A stretch of DNA of 64,000 bases from Hormiphora californensis. Its lineage: Eukaryota; Ctenophora; Tentaculata; Cydippida; Pleurobrachiidae. The position numbers and the translations under genes were made by a program. Positions 52,790 through 64,000 of the stretch are shown piece after piece. Numbering within the stretch: the stretch's first letter is position 1; every line of letters begins with the position of its first letter. The notes under the pieces are model-generated. The model had not been told where the DNA came from. It saw nothing but the letters and a program-made list of their open reading frames with translations, and did no database searches. The DNA lies in assembly GCA_020137815.1 (NCBI GenBank), contig CM035352.1:2396529-2460528 (forward strand), in the 5' to 3' direction.

Positions 52790-55700
52790 AAAGGCCAGTA
52801 ACTGGGGGCTGCTGCATGGGTACTACCCGGAAATCATTACCCGACTCCTGTGTGTGCTTCTACAGACAATGACTTCTACTGTGTGACGTATAGCAGCAAG
52901 GGGGAGGGGTATATGGGTGAGGGTGATAATAGGGGGAGAGAGAAGGAAGAAAGAGGGAGAGAGAGAGGAGGGTTGTTGTTAGCAACAAGTTGTTACACAA
53001 TATTGGGGGTAGTTTGAAACAATGGGAGAGCCCCTCCCCCAGCGCCGCTGTAAACAATTGGGCGATAGCGGGAACGGGAGGGGATGGATAGGAAAGAGAC
53101 AGAATGAGAGGAACAAAGAGAGAGAGGGGATCCGGGATGGATAGGAAAGAGACAGAAGAAGATTGAGGATATAAAACATGTCTTTACCGGATGACTCTCT
53201 TTGTACTCGTAGCACACTATAAATTGATCAGCCATGCGACAAGTTAACCACTGCAGAGTACTTGAACTTTTCTCGTTCTCTGTGGTTCCCTCTATCTCTC
53301 TCTCCCTCTAACTCCCTCTCTCTCTGGCCTCTATATCCCCTCCCTAAGTCTACCACACATGAGTAATTACTCGTCGTCATGACAACCACGCTAGAACGCA
53401 TGTGTATAAGCAGTTGAATATGTGTGGCCTCTGCATTGATACATCTGACTGGGAGGGCGAGGAGTATCATATCATAATACGAGGGGTGGGAGAAGAATGA
53501 CGGGGGGCACTAAGGGACCTCCCAGCTGGTCTCGCGTGTATCAGAGTGGGTGAATAGCAATTTGTAGAAACCATCTGATAGGGTCATTAGTAGCATGAAG
53601 TACACAATTCATATTTCATGTGCCACCATTCAACAATCAACAGTGCAATGATCTCTCATCTTCATTCTTCTTTCAACTCCCACCTCAACCTCCAAACGTC
53701 AAAATGAACTCCATATTAGGAGTCCGCACACGAATATATGTCATATTTTTAACCCTGAATTTATCCTTTAAAAACTGTTTCTTTGTTTGTCTACTTTTGC
53801 TGGATATAATGGAATAAAATGAAGAGAAACACAAAGAGATTGTACAAGATGAGGACTAATGACAGTCATACAGTCTGTAACTGCATTCCACCTGGTGCTT
53901 CCTACATACAGTTATAACAGTGGTACAAACTAACATGTTATGTTGTGTCATCTCAAGTTTCTATCACTTCATTATAAATCACATGCCCCTCACATATTGC
54001 CCCCATCCCGTCACATGCTTACAAGCTTTGACGTCATTGAGTCTTGTTATGACCTCACTGGGTCTACATTCCTGTAAATCAGACGCAACACAAGGGAGTG
54101 TTATGTTCATTATCCCTGATTCTCTCTCCACCCTTCATATATAACACCAGGTATCACGAATTCTTCTCTCAATCACTGCCTACCTCTAATACTCTTCCTA
54201 GATTCCCTCTCACACTCTCAACAATGATATCTCTAATATGCTAATCTTACTCTACCTCACACACCATTCTCTCTCTCTCCCTCTCTCTCCTTACACTCGC
54301 ATTCCACTCTCCAGTCTACTTCATTGTTCAACACAGCAAGATGGGGGGTAACATGAGAAGAGAGCAGAACGGGCTTGGCACAAAGCCAGCTGTTCATCTC
54401 TCAGAACGGTTCTGACTGTGAGTGAGGGATCAAATTCCCCCCGCGAGACAGGGGAATGATTGTGAACGAAACATTGAGTGTAACACGCTGCCCAGGTAGC
54501 CTATTCATGTTTTCATACTCTTCCAATTCATTTTGTTTCATCTCAAATTTCCATCACTCCCTTTTCCGTAGTTTTATACAATGTTTTCATTCCCTAAAGC
54601 CACTCCTTTTTATCTCGTTACTCACTTCTCTAGATGTAATTTCGTTCCCACAACTTTCCCACGATGAATTTCAGATTAGTCTAGAAAAAGATGCACGCTG
54701 TAAGATAATAGCAACAGACAATGATGTGACTATCAGTCATTGCACTTTGAAACTGTTTCAATATCGTTCTCTTCCTCATTATCAATTATCTCTCTCTTTT
54801 TCTCATTATCTCTCTCACATGATCATTGAACTGCATTTAACCATCCATGCTCTACAACAAAGCACCTTTGAACACATCCAGGGACATACTGTATCTTTTT
54901 TCCGTTTCTCAGCTCTCTATCTTTTAATAATCCGTCTTTTCACTATCTCTCTCTCTCTTTTTCTCTTTTTCTTTCCCTCTTTTTCTCTCTCACCTGTTCC
55001 GTATACACATGTATGCATGCTTGTGAAAGAATCAGTACTGAACACATGTGCATCTAAATGACTCAACTAAACACCGGAGTGGCCTCTCAAAATATCCAGA
55101 TTTAGATTCGTTAGGAAGACTCGCCTTACATGAGAGTGAGCTCACTCCGATCTCCCTTCTCCCTGATTTCTCATGATACGGTCGTTCTATATTTAGGAAA
55201 TGTATAAAGACCTGTCATAGAATAGAGCTGATGTATTACAGACAGGAGGACGCGAGATCGCATAGAGAGATAAATAAAGCTAGAGCCGTGTAGAGCATAA
55301 AATATGTGGGAGGATTTAAAGGGTACGGTTAGGAATGTGATGGTGTGAGCGGGAATGTGGCGGATAGAATTGATATATTCGAGGTGGTAGTTATCATCCT
55401 GGATGTGGCGAGTTTCGAAAATAAATATCTTGCTTATTATAAAAACACTTACTTGCAGTGATACTGTTGAGGGACTCAGAAGAGCTGCGTTTCATGAATG
55501 TAGCAGGCAGGGTTTCAGATCTAACTGAGGGTGTAGGGGACCCTTTCTTCTGTTTTTGTAGTTTCAGGACCTCTTCTAATGGCATCTCTCGTAATCTTCT
55601 CTTTCGTTCCCTGATCGCATCAATTTCATCCTGTTTCCGTTTCTCCTCAGCTTCCCTCTCTAATCGTTCCCGCTGAGCGCCATCCACCTCTGAACGTTTC

Positions 55701-58451
55701 CGTTCTTCCTCTGCTCTCTGTGCCTCTTCCTCTTCCTTTCTCCTCCTTTCACTTTCCTCAGCAGCCCTCTTTCGATACAGCTCTTGCTCTGAAATAAGGG
55801 ACGGGGGATAAAATGAGAGATAGAGAGGAATAGCTATAAAGATAGAAATATATTGAGAGAGAAAGTGTGTGTGTATGTGCATGTTGGCCATGCATGTAAA
55901 CATAGACAAACCATTATACACATTGCCCAACAATTATCTCAAACTGTCTAATTATATGAACTGCAGTGTATGCAATTAAACTGTAGCGCTACATAACAAG
56001 GATTAACAATATAATATACCTAACACAGAATCATGCTGAACAAATAACTAACCAATTTCTTGTAGTTTCCTCTGTTGTTTCTGTTGGTTGATAAGTGGGT
56101 CCGATACCATCAAGTCATGCAACAGACTATCAATGTCATCAAACTCATCACTAACAGACCTCTTTACAGCAGGCCGGTTACTGCTCTCGAGGAGCCTCCG
56201 TTGTTCCTCAAGTTCCTGTTCCTTTCTCCGGATCTCTTCCTGGCGCCGCTGTTGTTCCTGCTGCTCCGCGAGCCGAACTTGCTCTAGCTGGGCTAATCTT
56301 TCTCGTTCCGCTTCCTCTATTCGTCTCCGAGCATCTTCCTTCTGCCGTCGTCGCTCCTCTTCTAACTGTCTTCTCTCCTCCTCCTGTCTCTGTCTCTCCA
56401 TCTCACATTTAGCCTGTTCCTCTCTTTGTCTTTGTTCCTCCATCTCCTTCCTCTGCATCTCAATCAGTTCAGCTCTCCTCACCTCTCTCAGCCGCTGTAT
56501 CTCTTTCGCCCTCTCTAAATCTTCCAGCTGCCTCCTCTCTATCTCCAACTGCTGCTCCTGCCTCCTCCTCTCATCGTCTCGTTGCTGCTGGTATTGTTTC
56601 GCTTGGAGATCTGCCAAAGCTTTCTGAGCGGCCATCTGCTGCTCGTGAAGATCTCTCAACCGCTGTTCCTCGACTTCCTTCTGCCGCTGAAGAGCCCTAA
56701 TGCTATCCTCCTCTTCCCGTTTCTTCCTATCCAACTCTTCCTTCCACTCGGCTGATGCGGAGGAAGAGGAGGAGGAGAGGTCAGCTGTAGAGGAGGTGGG
56801 GGTAAAGAAGTTCTCCAGGGAAACCTGGGGTATAGAACGAGTTGCTACAGGTTGAGCTGGCGGTGCTTTCTGTCGGTCTGGGATGTACTCAGTGTCCCTG
56901 AAGAAGACATCTTCCACCAGCGGGGATTTTTGTTTTGGTGATCGTGATCGATCCGTGAATTTTGGAGATCCCATCTTTGGGGAACTGGGGAGTGGTCGAG
57001 GGGAGGATCGACCAGGTGAGCCTTTAGGAGGGGAAAGGGATGATTTCGTGGTTAATTTCGGAGAATCCATCTTTGCTGGTCTCTCTGATGTTGTTGTCCT
57101 TGGCTCAGGACGGTACCGGGGGGCAATTGGTTCTACCTCATACTGTAGGTAGGTCATTTCATGGCCCTCAGGTGATGGTGGTCGGGTATCACTACTCAAA
57201 CTACTGGTTTCTGACTCAGCACTGGTTGATTCCTCATCCTCACTTCCCTCCTTCTCCACTTCTCTTTCCTCCTCTTCCTCCACTGGTGCTGGTTGCGGAG
57301 GTGGTGCTACTTCCACCACCTCTTCCACCTCCTCAGGTCTAGGAGGTGGAGGGGGAGGAGGTATAGGGAGGGCAGACTCCTCAACAGGACTATCTGTACC
57401 CGCCTCGTGGATCCCACTATCAACAGATCCTTCGTCTGAACCCTCAGTAGGGACAGGTGGTGAAGGAACTGCAACCTCAATCAAACTCGTCACTTTCAGC
57501 TTCCTCGGGGTTGCATTCTCCACGGCTTCGGTCATTTTAGCCCTGTGTATCACTTCATCAATGTTAGTCTCTACAAGAGGGGGAGAGAAGAAGGAATCGT
57601 CTTCATCCAGACCATTACTCAAGATATCCATTAGTTTGTCTTGATGTTCTTCCTCACCAATCACATATTCTCCCTTCGTTTCCTCGCTACTACTACCTCC
57701 ACTGCTACTACTCGACTCCCCATCACTCCCCTCTGATTTCTCGGAAGAGGGCGCTTTGAAACTCCCTGCCAGGGGCGGCCTGAAGAAACTGATCTTCACT
57801 TGATCCAACTGGTTTATTCGTAGCGCAAAATCAGAGTCAGGAGTTGATTGGTCTGCTGGTTTGGCAACAGGTTGTTCGTTGTTATCTAACCGTTTCAGGA
57901 CCTCAGGGTTGTTCATCATCATGTACAGACCCTCACTAGAGATATCATTCTTCTTCTTCTTGTGGTTTGATTTAACATAACGACGCTGGAAGGTTTTGGG
58001 AGCCGCATATCCAACTTGATCAGGGGCCGTGCTGAAGGTGACATTCCTTTTTCCTGGTCTGTTCTTTATCAGGACGTTCTCCTCGCTCCTGGGATAGAGG
58101 GAATATTAATACATAGCTGGCAAAAGTCGTTTCAATCACTTAGAGGTGAATTAATAACGATATCTTGCACGACACAAACCTGTGAGAGTAGATAGAGACG
58201 AGAGGTTTCGTCAGGACAGGAGGGATAAGTGGTGCATGGGGATCATACTCCGGGTTGGGACCCTCAGAGGGAGCAGCTGGTGCAGCGGCCTCTTTCGGGA
58301 GTTTGTGTCGGGGTTTACGAAAGGAAGACTTTAGGGAAAACTTAGTCTGATTATCGGTCGGTTCTTCGGCCTCCTGCTGAAAGATATAAAATTATTATTA
58401 GATACAACAATTGACAATAGTTGATATCTAATTTGGCAAGTCACTCACCAT
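50382..58451 (-). CDS. Large proline-rich coiled-coil protein with PP1-docking motif
   Basis: Seven coding exons (- strand): 58451-58449, 58376-58180, 58088-56053, 55788-55453, 52472-52069, 51568-51001 and 50767-50382, in phase, giving 1309 residues. The start codon is the last codon of the first exon. Features in order: KRNVTF (about residue 80), fitting the PP1-docking RVxF pattern; Ser/Glu-rich and Pro-rich regions; a long Glu/Arg/Gln coiled coil with EERRRQKEDARRR-type repeats; LD-like helices DDIDSLLHDLM and LDIDALLSDVTLL; Pro/Arg-rich segments (PPRDATTLPPSLPPPRD); and a Gln/Gly/Tyr/His-rich tail. No enzymatic or membrane domain. A cytoskeletal or adhesion scaffold is plausible; I do not recognise an orthologue. 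Confidence 0.75.
50850..50985 (-). repeat. Dispersed repeat 'TGTATGGCGGCGC', copy 2
   Basis: Reverse strand reads CCTGTATGGCGGCGCCATAC then TCAGATGGGTCGCGG and GCATTGGCCTGACCC, matching the order at 9350-9450. It ends about 15 bp from the donor at 51000. Confidence 0.55.
52473..55452. other. 3-kb intron of the coiled-coil gene
   Basis: Holds a (GA)n tract at 52701-52788, several GA/CT-rich stretches and AT-rich sequence. The open stretch at 54456-55061 (+) is low-complexity and not a gene. A 29-nt exon candidate near 53190-53220 breaks phase. Confidence 0.5.
52701..52788. repeat. (GA)n microsatellite
   Basis: About 88 bp of GA units with a few interruptions. Confidence 0.95.
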
Positions 58452-59642
58452 CACATGTTTACATCATGGGGCGTCTACGTATCCTCTACCTTCCGATTAC
58501 ATGCAACTACATATATTGATAAGTAATTATTAAATTCGCGCCAAAATTTACGTGATGTTAGCAAATACAATAGAAACTACGTCATTTAGCATCACAAGTT
58601 ATACAAGCAAAACAAATGCATTTTACGTCCTCTACTGCTGGTATCCCACGGGAATGTTTTAATCCATATAATAAATTCCATAATGTTAGTCAGTCTGTCC
58701 GTTAATTGGTTTTTCAAACTCCTCCCACAGTTTTTGAGCTAGACCCCTGAAAATTTGTACACTGGTACCTTGGACCAAGGCGGATGTAAGTACGGGCTCA
58801 GATTTTTGTTCCGATCTTTACAGCAGTGACGTCACGGGGTGACGTCATTGCGACAAAAAGACTTACATTTTTCAAACGCTTCTAAGACCCTGAAAACGGC
58901 TCTAAATCGAAAAACTAACGCAATAGTGGGGAAAGAGAATCGTTTGAACTTCATTTTACTTGATAGCGATTTCCCGTAACTCAATGTTTAAGGGTCGTAA
59001 ATCGCGTCGGGAAAGTTAAAAATGCCAAAAATACGATATTTTTCACCGTAGCCACCCAAAATCTTATCCAATCGATATGAAACTTGGTCGTTATGTGAAT
59101 TTTAATGTCCTTTGGCCAGGGGTTCCCGGAAAACGGATTGGCAAGATGAGAACTGACCGGAGTTCTTATATGATAAATTAATTCATGGTCAACACGAAAC
59201 GCAAAAAGTTTCAAAAAGGTGCGAATTTTTTAAATAAATTGTTTCCAAATAAAATGCAAAGAAATCGCGAGCGCGCGGCAGTTGTTTGCACCGTTAACTA
59301 CAAAAAGACGCGTGCCACATTTAATTTGTCCGGTTGAACTGAAGGTACCATGTTTGCGCGCAATATTCACTCACTGCGTGGTCATCGCGCGTTCCCGACA
59401 TGTATCGAGCAAAGTGGGCCAAAATGGGGCGAGAAATCAGAGCGCTTCTGTGTTTACCACAAAAGTAAAAAACATAAATTTAATGGGGCAAGTAAATAAA
59501 TGTGAAACAAGTATAAAATTCAGGGTTAAAACTTAGGATATTTCTCGTCTGTCTCAACTTCTTTTTCAAAAGCAAACTGATTGACAAATTGTCTCGGTTC
59601 TCTTTTATAATGTCTTTATTCCAGAGTCTTTCCAGTAATCCA
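58452..59642. other. Intergenic region, coiled-coil gene promoter side
   Basis: No exon supported. Should contain the promoter and 5' leader of the coiled-coil gene, and the 3' flank of MAD1L1. No recognisable element. Confidence 0.4.
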
Positions 59643-60175
59643 TCAGTCCATGATGGTTCTGCGGTGATACAGATCGGAGGTTACATCGCACAGGAAGAGT
59701 GGCAATGATCTGTGTTGTGTAAACTTTAACAAGTGGGCCTGCATGTCAATGGAACTGGTGTATTTCGTCTCCACCAATTGGAATGCTCCCTCGCACCTGG
59801 AGGAGAAACATAATTAATATCGGGATTTAATACGAAAACCAAAGAAAACGAATTTAATAAATTAATTTATTAGGGAATTTAAATCAGGGTGCCCAGTGAA
59901 TCAGGGTCAAATACTGTTAATTTCCTATATATGGGGGCGGGGGAGGTTATATCAGGGTCCGACTGCATTACTCTTTGTTGATTAACTCCCCGTTCATCCA
60001 CTAAGTTTTGTGAAAAAATATAATAAGTAACTAACTCGATCCATACTAACTTCTTGAAGAGAAGATTGTGAGTTGGTGATTCAGCATAGAGCGATACAAG
60101 AGAGAACTGTGAGTCCTCGGGGCACGAGAGGGTGTATCCAAACATGTATTCAACATTCTCCTTTAATTCACGGAT
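59643..60175 (-). CDS. MAD1L1: MAD1L1 C-terminal exons
   Basis: Two exons (- strand): 60175-60051 and 59796-59643, in phase, giving the last 92 residues. They encode the end of the coiled coil (IRELKENVEYMFGYTL) and the MAD1 C-terminal fold: SLYAESPTHNLLFKK, then FQLVETKY and LPLFLCDVTSDLYHRRTIMD. This matches the human pattern LTSLYAEHP, LLETEF and IPAFLSSLTLELFSRQT. The domain binds BUB1 and RWD-type partners at kinetochores in the spindle checkpoint. The remaining exons are not found in 60176-64000; they may lie beyond the window with the GPCR gene inside an intron, or this is a fragment. Confidence 0.82.
59885..59968. mobile_element. Decayed pogo-like MITE fragment
   Basis: Shares tcaaat-c-ttaatttcctatat and the end cagggtccgactg with the element at 838-1009. 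It lies in the MAD1L1 intron 59797-60050. Confidence 0.6.
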
Positions 60176-62421
60176 CTGTAAATAGAGAGTATTTAGGGTG
60201 TTTAGGATGTTCAGAGTGTTCCGGGTGCAGTGTTCATGGTGTTCTATAGTGGGTATATTATTATAGTACATGCCCGTGTCGTATTCAGTTCACAGTTACG
60301 CTTTACTTCAACGGGTTTTCTAGTAATAATAATAATAATAATATATACATTTGATATACCGCTTTTATGCGTTATAAATGGAGGAAACAACTAAAGAACC
60401 TAATGGCTAGTGTTGTATGAACATCTCTCCACCGCGACTAAAGCGGTCGTCTTGGATTTTGGAATAATAAAATAAAAAGCTATGCTTAGATAATGGCCGG
60501 TGATAATAAATTAAGGTTAGATAAGTTAAAAATAGAAAATTGTTTAAAAAAACAGTTAGAAACACACACATATTAGGCTGTCCAGTAAATATTTTCGTTT
60601 GGCTTCCACTGGGAAAATGGCCCGAGACAGAGCAAAATGGACCTCACCACAGTCCTTCTCACGCGACCCCGGATCGGAACACCATGCCCGATATCGGCAC
60701 TTGGATGTTCCCGGTCCCCACCAGGCCACCTACTCTACGCCACTCTTGATGCTGCTGCATATGAAAAATCGCGATTTTCGAGTTTTCCAAAACTAAAGAC
60801 CCTTTTAACTTAGAGGTGGGGACGGTGTCGGCTGTGAGCAAATAACTTTCAAGCAGGCATAATTTGCAGTAGAATCAACTTTCAAAAACAAATTAACGAC
60901 TAGGCCCTAGGGCCTTAAGTTATCCTACGCTTCAGTCCCCTGTAGCGGTGACTGTATTTAGGGAATACAGCGCATACCAGCCTGGTGTTACGGTTCCCAG
61001 GGGCTTCAGTTGAAGAACTTGGAATGCGCTGCAGCCCCCTCATGCGCGCACCCCCGCAACGAGGGGACTGGAGGGAATGCCGCGCGCGCGTTTGGCCTGA
61101 GCCCGGCTGGGCCGAAAATAACTTTGCGGTCGAAAAAACGGCGGTGCTTATAACTTTGGCCCCTGAAGTCCGTTTTGCTTGATTCTTTCACTAGCTGTTA
61201 GATCTGACAATTATCTACCTTGCTGTTTTTGAGAGAAGTTAATTGGACTTGAGGAGGCTGAGCAATAGCCGTTCAAAGATCGGTTGTTTTCAAAAAGTGA
61301 CGTCACAGGTCCCTGCAGGGACACTTTGTTTCAAATTTGAATTAAAATCTCGAATTTTTTTATTTTACCGCACTCGATTTTGCGGAGTTTGGTTCATATC
61401 TCCTGTTCCTGATAAGATAGAGACCTGAAACCGGTTGCATTTGAAAGCTGTTATCTTGTTCTTTCCAACGCTACCAAAACGATTTCTGTACCTTATCTGG
61501 AACCGGAGATATGATTGATTATGTATTCCCCCTAGCGCGGTATTCCCTCCAGGCCCCTTATATTATAAGGGGCCTGCAACGTATGCCAATTGAAGAACCA
61601 AAATCAAAATAAAAAGTGTGCTCAGCTGAGAATTTTTTCTTTTTTTAAAAATTGAGCCGGGCCGGGCCGCGCGGCTCGATTTTGAGAGGTGGTTTTATTA
61701 TTATTTGCGCTGGCGCGCCACGAGCCGCGCGATATTTCCAAATGATACGCGGTTCGAACTGGAAAACGTTAAAATCTGGGTGCCTTTCATTGCTAACAAT
61801 TCGTAGTTTTGGCGCGCGCGACGGGTTAGGGCTATCCGTTAGGGTCTGGTTAGGGTTTGGTTTGGGGTTATCGGTTAGGGCTATCGATTCTCTAACTGAT
61901 ACCGTTTAGTTTACTCAAATCGGCCATGTGGTTCCATGGCTATAGCCGTTTGAAAAAAGTCGGTCTAAGTATACTCTTTTGGTAGCGCGCACCTGTAAAC
62001 AGGCAGCCTGTTTACAGGTTTTTCACTTTTTTGACGATTTTTTCACTTTTTGGCAAGTTTTCCCATTTTCTTCTCTTCTTTCGTCCAAAAAGTGGGTCCT
62101 GGACCCATTGGACCCAGCCTCGCTTCGCCCCTGAACAGGCTGCAAGGCACCCAGATTATAATCGCGCCCGTTCGAACTTTCAGCTTTTTTCAAGATGGCC
62201 GTTTTTTAGAAAAATCTTGCTAGAAGTCTGAAGCTCTTCGAGAAATGTTTTCGCTGGAATTTGGAAAATGGAACTCGAAACTCGAACTTAATCAAAGGAC
62301 TTTAAATAAAATAACTCGATTGGAATTTCAAATTCAATAATTCTATCGTCGCAGCCAGCCGCCAGGTCCGAAAAATTTCCGAGGGGCCTCGACACAATCA
62401 GCTATTTGAAAAAAGTCATAA
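60176..62421. other. Repeat-rich stretch between MAD1L1 exons and the GPCR
   Basis: No coding exon seen. Contains a TAA-type simple repeat near 60325-60345, GC-rich sequence at 61020-61110 resembling 9915-9950, and the MITE at 61767-62164. Confidence 0.45.
61767..62164. mobile_element. MITE family 'TCTGGGTG', copy 3, with insertion
   Basis: Nearly identical to 9575-9835 except for about 125 extra bases at about 62003-62130, inserted at cacctgtaaaca and bordered by gcagcctgtttacagg and cctgaacaggctgc, which look like a duplicated, inverted piece of the element. Confidence 0.8.
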
Positions 62422-63450
62422 TCAGTTGGTGATTACGTTTTGGCGAGTATCATTTGAACTCTCTACCGTACTTTGTTGTCCCCTCACTCCACTAAAAACA
62501 CCTCGAATCCACGTGTTAATCAGAGTGTTCCTGGTCACATGTACAACAGGATCAACTATGGAGGGGAGAACACTAACTATTATCAGCTCCATCCTAACTG
62601 TGAACGCACCGTACTCGTGTTCATCAAGGAATACACAAGTTGCACTCTCAGCATTATTTGCAATATAATCCTCTTTGTTAGGTGACACAAGAAAAAGCTG
62701 GATTAGAACACCGATTAACACCACTGCTATTGTTAGTTCTATCAGCAGTAAAATTAGTACTGTCTCAGCAGCTCGTTGTTTAGTTGTATTTACCTGTGTA
62801 GAATGATTAGATCCTCGAACAGTTGCCTTTAATTTACACAACGCTCCTCCGGTAATTCCAATACAGACGGTATACACGAGGATCGCCCCGAAAAAGATCA
62901 CAAATCCTATGACTTTTTGAAATTGTATGGTCGCAACATTTGCCTTCTTCCCCCAAAATAGGGCCTCAATCCATTCAACATCGTATGAAATGACATTATA
63001 AGAGGACACACCAGCAATTAAAACGGCCAGAAAAGCAACAATGGTGTAAACTGTGCTAGCATTGATGAATGTCAGTGGTCGGTAGATAGATACCATCCGC
63101 AGTGCCCATAGACTGAGTTTTGATAGAGTTGTCAGTCCTATACTGGTCAATTGAAGAGTGATCAGCAGGGTAATAATCAGAGTAGACATGTCAACTTGGA
63201 GAGGGTAACAGAAGACTGCTATTGTTGTGATACACATGATCATATCTGTTATGCACAAGCCAACAACCATCTTGTCGCCTAGTCCTTTATTCCTCTGATA
63301 TCTCAGAAAATACACCAAACACACAGTATTGAGAATAATTCCAAATGCAGCTGGAGGGGTTAGAGCCGCTAAGAAAATAATTCTTTGTTCATTCAGGACA
63401 GACACACGGTCTGGTAAACCTGTTTTGTTTTGCTCCTCGCATTCATCCAT
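62422..63450 (-). CDS. Atypical seven-TM receptor (GPCR-like)
   Basis: Single-exon ORF of 342 residues with an extracellular N-terminus (NKT sequon) and seven TM helices, roughly at 27-50, 60-82, 92-115, 132-153, 175-202, 225-250 and 284-302. TM3 ends in LWALRMVSIYRPLTF in place of the DRY motif (the YRPL part is class-A-like). TM7 has SIVDPVVHVTRN in place of NPxxY. The third loop is basic (KLKATVRGS, TTKQRAAE), a usual G-protein contact. Class A-related is likely, but the ligand and subfamily are unknown. Intronless, as many invertebrate receptors are. Confidence 0.72.
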   Translation of the reverse strand: MDECEEQNKTGLPDRVSVLNEQRIIFLAALTPPAAFGIILNTVCLVYFLRYQRNKGLGDKMVVGLCITDMIMCITTIAVFCYPLQVDMSTLIITLLITLQLTSIGLTTLSKLSLWALRMVSIYRPLTFINASTVYTIVAFLAVLIAGVSSYNVISYDVEWIEALFWGKKANVATIQFQKVIGFVIFFGAILVYTVCIGITGGALCKLKATVRGSNHSTQVNTTKQRAAETVLILLLIELTIAVVLIGVLIQLFLVSPNKEDYIANNAESATCVFLDEHEYGAFTVRMELIIVSVLPSIVDPVVHVTRNTLINTWIRGVFSGVRGQQSTVESSNDTRQNVITN

Positions 63451-64000
63451 CTTTTATAAAGTCTGATGTTAGAATGTGATGCTACAAACGAAATATCAAG
63501 GAAGTGAGAGATTACGGGCACAGCAATATAGGGGGATGGATGGCGTAGGAACACACAGTAGGCTATTACAGGCACCTGGCACACCCGTTATATACACGTG
63601 GGTATTTGAAACAGCTCGTTGTGTAGGTAACACATAATATATGAGTAGGAAATATAGCCTGACTCTAAACACAAGTCGTTCAAAAATTGGGTGATAAATA
63701 CGCCGGAAGCAATTTTGTAATTGTATACAAAAAGTCAAAAGTGCAATTAGCAAACTAGTTCACACGAGTGTTCCAATGAGTTAGTTCCCAGTTCATCTCC
63801 ACAATGTGTGTTCCATTGTGTTCTATGTGGTGATAGTTCGATGTGGCACAAAGAAAATACTAAGCATTTGGGCATTAAAAGTTGAAAGCCACTTGCAGAA
63901 TACGATATAGTTTCACCTACTCATTTTGAAATCTAGAGAAGATTTTGTATCTATGTTTAATAATAATAATAATGTTTAAAAGCAATCGACCGATTCTTAC
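63451..64000. other. Upstream flank of the GPCR gene
   Basis: No exon or repeat family recognised, apart from a short TAA repeat at 63957-63974. Confidence 0.4.

Noticed and set aside
53190-53220. 29-nt exon candidate (CYEYKESHP) in the coiled-coil gene
   Set aside because: Including it breaks the phase to the exon at 52472; direct joining of 55453 to 52472 is in frame.
54456-55061. 201-residue ORF on the plus strand
   Set aside because: Low-complexity Ser/Phe/Leu sequence from CT-rich intron DNA with no homology I can see.
56088-56627. Ser/Cys-rich plus-strand ORF
   Set aside because: Shadow of the coiled-coil exon on the other strand.
60540-60800. Possible transposon end (taggctgtccagtaaat)
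   Set aside because: Only one end is visible and no inverted partner was found nearby.

Overview
The window is nuclear DNA of an invertebrate animal. Most genes are split by short GT-AG introns, and the products include animal-type proteins: VIRMA, CGRRF1, RBBP4/7, RFWD3, MAD1, ANKRD40, a C11orf65 (MFI) homologue and GPCR-like receptors. A eukaryotic tRNA-Phe, a non-LTR retrotransposon and many short inverted-repeat elements are also present. I cannot place the species; an early-branching animal is a guess. Exon models were built by hand from splice signals, reading-phase agreement and remembered protein families, without database searches.

Layout. 1-8562 (-): MFI/C11orf65 homologue, cut by the left edge, with a decayed CR1/L2-like LINE (about 2230-6930) in one intron. 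8563-10605: repeat-rich gap. 10606-11208 (+): PLPP6-like lipid phosphatase. 11464-15453 (+): RBBP4/7 WD40 histone chaperone; intron 2 holds an antisense single-exon gene for an acidic one-TM protein. 16016-20776 (-): unrecognised seven-TM protein, with possible 5' exons at 22466-22765. 23602-24581 (-): EF-hand protein. 25992-28075 (+): RFWD3. 28337-29431 (+): mitochondrial Obg GTPase. 29632-31917 (+): PARP2-like enzyme with an AT-hook N-terminus. 32295-34111 (+): ANKRD40. 34531-49596 (+): VIRMA, 30 exons, hosting a complete reverse-strand CGRRF1 gene, a second copy of the acidic TM gene, a tRNA-Phe gene, a 1.8-kb foldback element and a mariner-like element. 50382-58451 (-): large proline-rich coiled-coil protein. 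59643-60175 (-): last two exons of MAD1L1. 62422-63450 (-): atypical GPCR.

These are housekeeping genes of chromatin, RNA m6A writing, DNA repair, checkpoint and mitochondrial functions; nothing suggests a shared pathway or operon. The most interesting structure is an inverted segmental duplication. An intact single-exon ORF sits in RBBP4 intron 2 and again in VIRMA intron 22, and the VIRMA copy carries a piece of RBBP4 exon 2, which fixes the direction of copying. Other points of note are five single-base frame breaks in RFWD3 and PARP, all of the same sign, and a tandem array of splice-donor sequences with a pogo-like MITE in one copy.
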